From Rhizobium sp. C4 (GTDB taxonomy: Bacteria; Pseudomonadota; Alphaproteobacteria; Rhizobiales; Rhizobiaceae): 64,000 nt of DNA. The first letter of the stretch is position 1, and every line of letters starts with the position of its first letter. The stretch covers positions 62,001 through 126,000 of the forward strand of contig NZ_JAJNCX010000005.1 of assembly GCF_021026315.1 (NCBI RefSeq), given 5' to 3'. Below are positions 10,274 to 17,733 of this stretch, piece by piece. Under the pieces are notes generated by a model. It had not been told where the DNA came from. It was given only the letters and a program-made list of their open reading frames with translations, and did not search any database. Both the position numbers and the translations under genes were made by a program.

Positions 10274-10662
10274 GCGAACTTTCGCTCTTGAGCGGTCCCG
10301 GTTTCAAGGGGCCGACCGGCGGCGGACCGGAGGCCGGGGCGCATCTGCGCCTCGGCCTTTGCCGTTGTGGACCTGAAAAGCGCCGAAAACCGATTGTCTT
10401 GAAAAAGTTCGGTCGATTGTATGCGCTCTGCCGGACTGTCGCCCCATTGTCATTGTTTGACCAATGGGGAGAAACCGGCGAGTCGGGAAGGTGAAGGTTT
10501 TGTCACACAAGCCTTTCAGGCGCTGATTTTGCTTGCATGCCTTTGAAATCGGAGTAATGCAACGCCGATTATCACAAGATTGACGATCGCCATGCGCCGG
10601 GGCTGCTGCCCATGTGTGCAGAGGATCTATTGGCTTACACATGCCTTTTGGAGTTATGCGCC
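10274..10662. other. Intergenic region glpV to NRPS gene
   Basis: No convincing gene is seen. It holds the glpV terminator (10332-10360) and two perfect inverted repeats that could be operators of the NRPS operon: CCCCATTG/CAATGGGG (10442-10449 and 10462-10469) and CATGTGT/ACACATG (10611-10617 and 10637-10643). Confidence 0.6.
10332..10360 (+). terminator. Terminator of the glp operon
   Basis: The arms GGCCGGGGCGCA (10332-10343, approximate) and TGCGCCTCGGCC pair over 12 positions with one mismatch and a very short loop, then TTT. The location about 60 nt after the glpV stop supports a rho-independent terminator. Confidence 0.65.
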
Positions 10663-13600
10663 ATGACGTCGGCAACCCGATCAAACGCTGAAAAGAACGA
10701 GCGTGGGTGGCTTGGAGACCGGCAGGTTCTGCTCGGTGACAACTTCGCCGATGAGGGGCGCCCGGGCGAGCGCCTGGATCGTGTCTTCTCCCAGCGCGCC
10801 GAAAGCTCCGCTTCGCACCCCGCCGTCATCTCGTCCGGCCGCGTCTGGACCTATGCCGAAATGGACCGCCGCGCCAACCAGCTGGCGAGGGTGCTGATCG
10901 ATAAGGGCGTGCGCGCCGGCGACCGGGTGGCGCTGCTGCTCGACCGTTCCGCTGAAACCTATATCGCCGTTCTTGCCGTCATGAAGGCCGGTGCCGCCTT
11001 CGTGCCGCTGGCGACCGCCTTCCCGCCGGAACGCATGTCGCTGATCATCGAGGACGCCGGCATCCGCCTCGTGCTGACCATCGAGGGATATCTCGAAAAG
11101 GCCAGCCAGCTTTCGATCGACAACCTGCTGATCGACCGCGCCGGCGACGAAGTGGACGCGAAGGACGGCTCGCCGCTGTCCGCCTTCGAAGTCGCGACCT
11201 CGACGGACGATACCTGCTACATCCTCTACACCTCCGGCACGACGGGCAAGCCGAAGGGCGTTGTCATCCGTCACCAGAGCATCTGCAATTTCGTGCGCGT
11301 TGCCGCCCATTCCTATGGCTACAAGCCGAGCGACCGCGTCTATCAGGGCATGACGATCGCCTTCGACTTCTCGAGCGAGGAAATCTGGGTTCCCTTCGCC
11401 GCCGGCGCGACGATTGTCCCGGCCGCGGGCCAGATGACGCTGGTCGGCGAGGAACTGGCCGAGTTCCTGCGCGAGCATCAGATCACCTGCATGGCTTCAA
11501 GCCCGACGCTCTTGTCGTCGATGGAAAGCGACGTGCCGAGCCTGCGCCTCATTCTCGTGGGTGGCGAAGCCTGCCCGCAGAACCTGGTTGCCCGCTGGGC
11601 GACCGAAAAGCGCAAGATCCTCAACACCTACGGCCCGACGGAAGCGACCGTCACCGCCACGATGGGCGAGCTGACACCGAACAAGCCGGTGACGATCGGC
11701 AAGCCGCTGCCGACCTATTCGGTCGTCATCCTCAACCCGGAAAGGCCGGAGCTGATGCCGGTCGGCGAAATGGGCGAGCTTGGCATTGCCGGGATCGGTG
11801 TCGCCGTCGGCTATCTCAACCGGCCGGAACTGAACGAAGAGAAGTTCATCAACGACTTCCTCGACCTGCCGAACAACCCCTCGCACCGCATCTACCGCAC
11901 GGGTGACCTCTGCGTCATCAATGCCGATGGCGATGTGGAATATCACGGTCGTATCGACACGCAGGTGAAGATCCGCGGTTACCGCATCGAGACGGGCGAA
12001 ATCGAGGCGATCCTGCTCGACCAGCCGCAGATCGCACAGGCTGCCGTCACCACGTTCGAGGTCCAGCCGGGCCGCGTCGAACTCGTCGGCTACTATGCCC
12101 TGAAGTCGGGTGTGGGCGAGCTTGACCGCCTCACGCTGTCGCGCGATCTGAAGCGCCGCCTGCCGGACTACATGGTTCCGACCTTCCTTGAGCAGCTCGA
12201 CGCGCTGCCGATGACGGTGTCGGACAAGATTGACACCCGCCGGCTGCCGAAGCCGACGATGGGCCGCGTCTCCGACAACCGCTCGAAATTCCTGCCGTCG
12301 ACGGACGATGAACGCTTCCTGGCGGCAGCTCTTGCTGACGTGCTGAAGGCTGACGAGGTCTATGTCGAGGACAATTTCTTCGACGATCTCGGCGCCAACT
12401 CTCTCCTCCTGGCGCATTTCTGCTCGCGCGTTCGCACCCGCAAGGAATGGGCCGCGACCTCGATGCGCGACATCTATGCCAATCCGAGCATCGGCCAGCT
12501 GATCAAGCACTTCGGCAGCGAAACCGGCACCGAGCCGGTGCCGGAAGAAATTGTCCTGCAGCACCGCGCCTCCAACTTCGCCTACTGGGCGACGGGCGCT
12601 GCGCAGCTCGCCTTCTATGGCGTCTACACCTATGTCGGCCTCTGGCTCTTCAATTATGGCCTGATGTGGCTCTACGAGAAGCTGGACGAGCCGTTCGCGC
12701 TCTATATCCGCTGCGTCATCCTGTCAGGTGCCGTCTTCTTTGCCATGACCGGCTTCTCGGTCGCCGCCAAGTGGATCCTCGTCGGACGCTGGAAGGAAGA
12801 AATCTTCCCGATCTGGAGCTGGCGCTATTATCGTTTCTGGGTGGTCAAGACCCTGATCCGCACGGCCCCGGTCGTGCTCTTCCGCGGAAGCCCGCTCTAT
12901 AGCCTTTATCTCAAGCTTCTGGGCGCCAAGCTCGGCTCGAGCACGGCCATCGAAAGCAAGTCGGTTCCGGTCTGCACCGACCTGATCTCGATCGGCGAGA
13001 ACACGATCCTGCGCAAGGAAACGCTGATCCCCGGTTTCCGCGCCGAAGCCGGCTATATCCACACCGGCCGCATTACCATCGGTCGCGACGCCTTTGTCGG
13101 CGTCGGCAGCGCGCTCGATATCGACACCAAGATGGGCGACGGCTCGCAGCTCGGCCATGGCTCGTCGCTGCAGCGCGGCCAGGTCATTCCGGATGGCGAA
13201 CACTGGCACGGCTCGCCGGCGGTGAAGTCGAATGCCGACTACTCGAAGGTCCGCGGCGTGACGCTCTCGCGCGCCCGCCGCATCATCTACGAAGCCGTGC
13301 AGCTCATCTTCCTGTTCACGGTTCTGACCCCGCTGCCGCTTATCATTCAGACCTATTGGGAAAATGTCGGTGACGGCTATCAGGAAACGATCGGTCTGGT
13401 TGCCATCGGTGCATTAGTCGCCGAACTGGGCGGCTTTGCCTTCGCGCTCCTGCTGGCCATCGGCGTGCCGCGGCTCTTCCGTCGCTTCCTGGAACCGGGC
13501 AAGACCTATTCGCTCTACGGCGTGCATTATTTCATGCAGTCGGTGACGGAAACGGTCAGCAACTCGCGCCTGATGAACCTGCTTTTCGGCGACAGTTCGG

Positions 13601-14715
13601 CCGTTGTGCACTACATCCGCGCGGTCGGCTGGAACCTCAACAACGTTGTCCAGACGGGGTCGAATTTCGGCACCAACACCCAGCACGACAACCCCTTCAT
13701 GTGCGATCTCGGCAGCCGGACCATGGTGTCCGACGGTCTCTACATGATCAATGTCCACAAGTCGGCATCGTCCTTCAGTCTCTCACCGACGCGGATCGGC
13801 GACGACAACTACTTCGGCAACAACATCTATTATCCGCCGGATGGCAAGACGGGGAACAACTGTCTCCTCGGCACGAAGGTGATGGTGCCGATCGAAGGCC
13901 CGGTTCGCGAGAATATCGGTCTTCTCGGCTCGCCGCCGTTCGAAATCCCGCGCATGGTCAAGCGCGACCTCGACCTCATCCAGGGCGTGACCGACGAGGA
14001 ACGCCGCGCCCAGCTGCCGCGCAAGAACCGGTACAATTTCTGGACCGCCGTGCTCTTCCTCGGCGCACAGTTCCTGGCGCTGTTCATCGCGCTTGCCGTG
14101 TGGGATCGCGCGCTCAACTACTATACCGAATGGGGCGGCACCGGTCTCTTCATCGCGACTGTCATCGTCACGACCTTCGAAATCATCATGTACATCCTCA
14201 TCGAGCGGGCGAGCCTTGGCTTCGGCAAGCTCAAGCCGATGACCACGACGATCTACGAAGAGCGCTTCTGGCGGCATGAGCGCCACTGGAAACTGTCGGA
14301 CTCGCCGATCATGTATCTCTTTGCCGGCACCCCGTTCCGCCCGCTCATCCTGCGCGCGCTCGGCGTCAAGGTCGGCAAGCGCGTCTATGACGGCGGCAGC
14401 AACCTGACCGAACGTTCGCTGGTTCATATCGGCGATGACGCGACGCTGAACGAAGGCTGCGTCATCCAGGCGCATTCGCTCGAAGAAGGCGCGTTCAAGT
14501 CGGATTACATCCGCATCGGCAAGGGCTGCACGCTCGGCCCGGCTGCCTTCGTGCACTATGGCGTCGTCATGGGTGAGGGCTCGATTGCCGACACCGACAG
14601 CTTCGTCATGAAGGGCGAGGCGCTGGAGCCGAACACGATCTGGCGTGGCAACCCGGCCAAGCTCTACAGCGTCATCACGCCGATCAAGGAGGGTGCCGCG
14701 CGCACCAAGGGCTGA
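10663..14715 (+). CDS. Pls/PosA-like membrane non-ribosomal peptide synthetase (A-T-membrane-LbH)
   Basis: A 1350-residue protein. Residues about 35-530 are an adenylation domain (A3 YTSGTTGKPKG at 189; D235; catalytic K522 in SDKID). A carrier domain follows with the attachment serine Ser580 in GANSLLL. The rest (about 620-1350) resembles the terminal region of Pls (poly-lysine synthetase) and PosA. It has about six membrane helices alternating with three left-handed beta-helix (hexapeptide repeat) modules near 760-860, 1000-1110 and 1230-1340. In Pls this part joins amino acids without a normal thioesterase. By-eye alignment to GrsA gives selectivity residues D-F-E-A-I-V-T-V-T-K; Glu239 is common in domains for basic amino acids. 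No thioesterase or reductase is present. The product is unknown. ATG 10663 is preferred over 10612 because of GGAG 9 nt upstream. Confidence 0.88.
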   Translation: MTSATRSNAEKNERGWLGDRQVLLGDNFADEGRPGERLDRVFSQRAESSASHPAVISSGRVWTYAEMDRRANQLARVLIDKGVRAGDRVALLLDRSAETYIAVLAVMKAGAAFVPLATAFPPERMSLIIEDAGIRLVLTIEGYLEKASQLSIDNLLIDRAGDEVDAKDGSPLSAFEVATSTDDTCYILYTSGTTGKPKGVVIRHQSICNFVRVAAHSYGYKPSDRVYQGMTIAFDFSSEEIWVPFAAGATIVPAAGQMTLVGEELAEFLREHQITCMASSPTLLSSMESDVPSLRLILVGGEACPQNLVARWATEKRKILNTYGPTEATVTATMGELTPNKPVTIGKPLPTYSVVILNPERPELMPVGEMGELGIAGIGVAVGYLNRPELNEEKFINDFLDLPNNPSHRIYRTGDLCVINADGDVEYHGRIDTQVKIRGYRIETGEIEAILLDQPQIAQAAVTTFEVQPGRVELVGYYALKSGVGELDRLTLSRDLKRRLPDYMVPTFLEQLDALPMTVSDKIDTRRLPKPTMGRVSDNRSKFLPSTDDERFLAAALADVLKADEVYVEDNFFDDLGANSLLLAHFCSRVRTRKEWAATSMRDIYANPSIGQLIKHFGSETGTEPVPEEIVLQHRASNFAYWATGAAQLAFYGVYTYVGLWLFNYGLMWLYEKLDEPFALYIRCVILSGAVFFAMTGFSVAAKWILVGRWKEEIFPIWSWRYYRFWVVKTLIRTAPVVLFRGSPLYSLYLKLLGAKLGSSTAIESKSVPVCTDLISIGENTILRKETLIPGFRAEAGYIHTGRITIGRDAFVGVGSALDIDTKMGDGSQLGHGSSLQRGQVIPDGEHWHGSPAVKSNADYSKVRGVTLSRARRIIYEAVQLIFLFTVLTPLPLIIQTYWENVGDGYQETIGLVAIGALVAELGGFAFALLLAIGVPRLFRRFLEPGKTYSLYGVHYFMQSVTETVSNSRLMNLLFGDSSAVVHYIRAVGWNLNNVVQTGSNFGTNTQHDNPFMCDLGSRTMVSDGLYMINVHKSASSFSLSPTRIGDDNYFGNNIYYPPDGKTGNNCLLGTKVMVPIEGPVRENIGLLGSPPFEIPRMVKRDLDLIQGVTDEERRAQLPRKNRYNFWTAVLFLGAQFLALFIALAVWDRALNYYTEWGGTGLFIATVIVTTFEIIMYILIERASLGFGKLKPMTTTIYEERFWRHERHWKLSDSPIMYLFAGTPFRPLILRALGVKVGKRVYDGGSNLTERSLVHIGDDATLNEGCVIQAHSLEEGAFKSDYIRIGKGCTLGPAAFVHYGVVMGEGSIADTDSFVMKGEALEPNTIWRGNPAKLYSVITPIKEGAARTKG

Positions 14716-14720
14716 TCGTC

Positions 14721-15221
14721 ATGACGGGCGCGGGGGGGCATTCGCCAGACATCCGTCTCGTTCCGGTCACGGCGCAGGGTCGCGCCGCGATCGCGGCGCT
14801 GCGGGTTGAAACCGCGCAGGCGCATTTCGTGGCCGACAATGCCGCTTCGCTCGCCGAGGCGGATGAGGATCCGGGCGCGTCGCCCCGCGCCATCATGGCC
14901 GGCGATACGCTCGTCGGCTTCCTCATGTATGACGCCTCCGATCGCGATGACGTCCGGCTCTATCGCTTCATGATCGATGCGTCGCAGCAGGGGCGGGGCT
15001 ATGGCCGCGCCGGGCTGCAGGCCTTCCTTTCCGAAATTGCAGCGCTTGGAAACGCCACGCGAATTTCCATCTGTTACGAGCCCGAAAACGAGGCGGCGCG
15101 CAGCCTTTATGCAAAGGCGGGCTTCGTCGAGGAAGGGCTCGACGAGGATGGCGAGATGATCGCGGCACGCGATCCGCGCAAAGATCCCGCGCCGGGGCGA
15201 AATCACGTCGGACGTCCATGA
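14721..15221 (+). CDS. GNAT-family N-acetyltransferase
   Basis: A 166-residue GNAT protein. The acetyl-CoA pyrophosphate loop is visible as QGRGYG at residues 90-95, followed by the C-terminal ENEAARSLYAKAGFVEEG element that is typical of polyamine and small-amine acetyltransferases. It starts 5 nt after the NRPS stop and its TGA overlaps the ATG of the phosphopantetheinyl transferase gene (ATGA, 15218-15221), so the three are very probably co-transcribed and co-translated. The acceptor is unknown. The context suggests an amine substrate or product of the NRPS, but this is inference. Confidence 0.85.
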   Translation: MTGAGGHSPDIRLVPVTAQGRAAIAALRVETAQAHFVADNAASLAEADEDPGASPRAIMAGDTLVGFLMYDASDRDDVRLYRFMIDASQQGRGYGRAGLQAFLSEIAALGNATRISICYEPENEAARSLYAKAGFVEEGLDEDGEMIAARDPRKDPAPGRNHVGRP

Positions 15222-15874
15222 CCGGGACCGGCGGCGCGGAGGATCGGACGATGGCCGGGCGCCCACTGCGCGACGCGCTGGCGCCTCTTCTTCCTCCCGC
15301 CATCCGCCTTGCCTGCCGTGCGATCAGGCCCGGTGACCGGGCCCTGCTCCTGCCCGAGGAGGCAGCCACCATTCCCTTCCGGAAAGACCATATGCGCGAC
15401 GCCAGCGGTGCTGCGCGACATGCTGCCCGCGAACTGCTGGCGGAGGTGGGCCTTGCCGGAACGCCGATCCTGAAAGCTGCCGGCGGTGCACCCGTCTGGC
15501 CTCGGGGCTTGATCGGGTCGCTGGCGCACGACGACGACATGGCCGTGGCGACCATAGCCTCTGCCGCAACGTTTGCTGGCCTCGGCATCGATGTCGAACC
15601 GGCGGAGCCGCTGGCACAGGAGGTCGCGCAGATCGTCCGGACTGCGGGCGACGTGCTGGATGGTGTTGATGAACATCTCGCCAACCGTCTGCTCTTCGCT
15701 GCCAAGGAGGCCGTCTACAAGGCGGTCTTTCTGCGCGACCAGATCATCCTCGGCTTTGAGGATGTGGCCATCGATTTCACGCGTGGCGAGGGGCGGACGC
15801 GAGCTGGGCGATGCGTGCAGCTTGTCTATTGCCTGCGGCCACGCATCGTCGTGGTTGCCTTCGAGCCGGCCTAA
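15218..15874 (+). CDS. 4'-phosphopantetheinyl transferase (EntD/Sfp type)
   Basis: A 218-residue transferase that would move the phosphopantetheine arm of CoA onto the carrier-domain serine of the adjacent NRPS (Ser580). Visible motifs: GSLAH (100-104), the magnesium-binding GIDVE (123-127) and FAAKEAVYK (160-168), the WxxKEAxxK-type motif, with Phe for Trp. ATG 15218 overlaps the GNAT stop; a second in-frame ATG at 15251 gives a shorter leader and is possible. Its stop (TAA 15872-15874) overlaps the stop of the convergent DeoR gene, so the two transcripts meet with no intergenic space. Confidence 0.9.
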   Translation: MTGTGGAEDRTMAGRPLRDALAPLLPPAIRLACRAIRPGDRALLLPEEAATIPFRKDHMRDASGAARHAARELLAEVGLAGTPILKAAGGAPVWPRGLIGSLAHDDDMAVATIASAATFAGLGIDVEPAEPLAQEVAQIVRTAGDVLDGVDEHLANRLLFAAKEAVYKAVFLRDQIILGFEDVAIDFTRGEGRTRAGRCVQLVYCLRPRIVVVAFEPA

Positions 15875-16629
15875 CTGGCGACGGTGAGCCGGGCGTCTGC
15901 CGCCCTGATCGCATCGGCGATGTTAACAGGCGGGGCGGCTTCCGTGACGATGTCCGTCAGGTCGGCGAAGCCGCAGACATGGACGAGACCGGCGCGGGTG
16001 AATTTCGAACTGTCGGTGACGGCGAGCTTGCGCCGGCCGCGCGAGAGGACCGTGCGGGCAAACTCGGCCTCATCCAGCGCATAGTCGAGAATGCCGGTCG
16101 GATCGACCGCGCCCGCCGAGATGATGGCATGGTCGACGGAGAAGCGGGTGATGAACTCGCTGGCCGAAAGGCCGAAGACTGCGCCGCTGTCCGGCCGGAT
16201 TTCGCCGCCCGCCATATAGACGCGGTTGCCGTTGACGCTCGCCAGAACGCGGGCGATGTCGGAAGAATTGGTGATCACCGTCAGCCGCCGGTGGCCGAGA
16301 AGTTCGCGGGCGAGAAAGCTCGTCGTCGTCCCCGTATCGAGCATCAGGCTTTCGCCATCGGCAATTGTGCGGGCCACACTTTCGGCGATCTTCTTCTTGG
16401 CAGCGCTCATCTCGCGCATGCGCTTTTCAAACGGAGCTTCGCCAAGCGCCGAAGGCAGCGCCACTGCGCCATGCATGCGCAACACAGCGCCGCTTTCGGC
16501 CAGCGGCTTGATATCGCGGCGGATCGTTTCGAGTGACACGCCGAGGCGTTCGGCGAGATCCGAGACGGCCATGGAACCGTCGATCTCCAGCAGTTTCAAG
16601 ATCTCGCCATGTCGTTTCGAAGCCAGCAT
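15871..16629 (-). CDS. DeoR-family transcriptional regulator
   Basis: A 252-residue DeoR repressor with the N-terminal helix-turn-helix VSDLAERLGVSLETIRRDIK and the DeoRC sensor elements LDTGTTTSFLA, VITNSSDIARVL and VTDSSKF. It is divergent from the phosphotransferase/flavoprotein operon starting at 16841, with 211 bp between them, so control of that operon is the natural guess. DeoR sensors normally bind a phosphorylated small molecule, which fits a neighbouring kinase making the effector. It is not the GlpR of the window; that one is next to glpD. Confidence 0.88.
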   Translation of the reverse strand: MLASKRHGEILKLLEIDGSMAVSDLAERLGVSLETIRRDIKPLAESGAVLRMHGAVALPSALGEAPFEKRMREMSAAKKKIAESVARTIADGESLMLDTGTTTSFLARELLGHRRLTVITNSSDIARVLASVNGNRVYMAGGEIRPDSGAVFGLSASEFITRFSVDHAIISAGAVDPTGILDYALDEAEFARTVLSRGRRKLAVTDSSKFTRAGLVHVCGFADLTDIVTEAAPPVNIADAIRAADARLTVAS

Positions 16630-16840
16630 GCGGGTCCGTGCGGTTGTGAATTGCGCCTCAATCTAGTCGAAACCGGGCATGGCCGCAATCATGCGAAGAG
16701 ATGATCGGTCACAATCGGGCAAAATAACACATAAAACCACAAATCCGATTGACTCGCGCCGCGATACCGTTTGAACTTGGGGCAAGACGAGAGATGGCAA
16801 ATCAATAAGGGAACCGGTCTCGTCAGAACTGGAGGCGCTG

Positions 16841-17731
16841 GTGCAGCAGGCAGGCGTTGAAGAGAAGATCGTAAAGCTCGGCTGTTGGGCCGGGCGGATC
16901 GAGATCGAGCCGCTGAAGGGCGGAATTTCCAATGAAAGCTATCTGGTCAGCGATGCCGCCGGCCGCCATGTCGTGCGCTTCGGCAAGGATTATCCGTTTC
17001 ATCATGTGCTTCGCGACCGCGAGGTGATGACGGCGCGGGCGGCCCATGCGGCCGGCTTCGGGCCGAAGGTCGAGCATTCCGCCCCGGGCGTGATGGTCTC
17101 GGCCTTCCTTCTGGCGCGCACCTTTGCGGCCGATGATGTGCAGGCGAATGCCACGCGGGTGGCCGCACTCCTGCGACGTTTCCACGATGCCATGCCCAGG
17201 CATGTATCCGGCCCCGGCTTCATGTTCTGGCCGTTCCATGTCATCCGCGACTATGCGCGAACGCTAGAAGCGGGCGGCAGCCGGCTTGCCGGCGAATTGC
17301 AGCGCTATCTCGAAATCGGGAGGGCGCTGGAGGCGATCCAGACGCCGCTGCCGATCGTCTTTGGCCATAACGACCTTCTGCCCGCCAATATTCTCGATGA
17401 CGGCGAGCGTCTCTGGCTCATCGATTTCGAATATGCGGGTTTCTCCACGGCGATGTTCGATCTGGCCGGCGCCACCTCCAATGCCGGCTTCTCGGCGGAG
17501 GAGGCGGATGACTTCCTGGCAGCCTATTTCGGCGCGCGTCCGTCGCTGGACATCCGTCGCTCGCATTCGGCTATGCAATGCGCCTCGCTGCTGCGCGAGG
17601 CCATGTGGAGCATGGTGTCCGAACTCCATCTCTCCGCGCCGGGCGCGGATTACGAGAGCTACACGGACGACAATCTCGCGCGGCTTGAGGTCGCGATTCA
17701 ACAACACCAGTCAACCTACGGAAAGCTTTGA
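16841..17731 (+). CDS. Choline/ethanolamine-kinase-like phosphotransferase
   Basis: A 296-residue protein-kinase-like small-molecule phosphotransferase. Brenner's motif reads GHNDLLPANIL (catalytic Asp in HND, Asn metal ligand) and the magnesium motif is LIDFEYAG. The N-terminal GGISNESYLV is a nucleotide-loop equivalent. This set matches the choline/ethanolamine kinase branch of the APH superfamily. The start is GTG 16841 with GGAGG at 16831-16835. It overlaps nothing but ends 3 nt before the ATG of the dimethylglycine-dehydrogenase-like gene. The substrate is uncertain: an amino alcohol is the simplest idea. Confidence 0.82.
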   Translation: MQQAGVEEKIVKLGCWAGRIEIEPLKGGISNESYLVSDAAGRHVVRFGKDYPFHHVLRDREVMTARAAHAAGFGPKVEHSAPGVMVSAFLLARTFAADDVQANATRVAALLRRFHDAMPRHVSGPGFMFWPFHVIRDYARTLEAGGSRLAGELQRYLEIGRALEAIQTPLPIVFGHNDLLPANILDDGERLWLIDFEYAGFSTAMFDLAGATSNAGFSAEEADDFLAAYFGARPSLDIRRSHSAMQCASLLREAMWSMVSELHLSAPGADYESYTDDNLARLEVAIQQHQSTYGKL

Positions 17732-17733
17732 TC

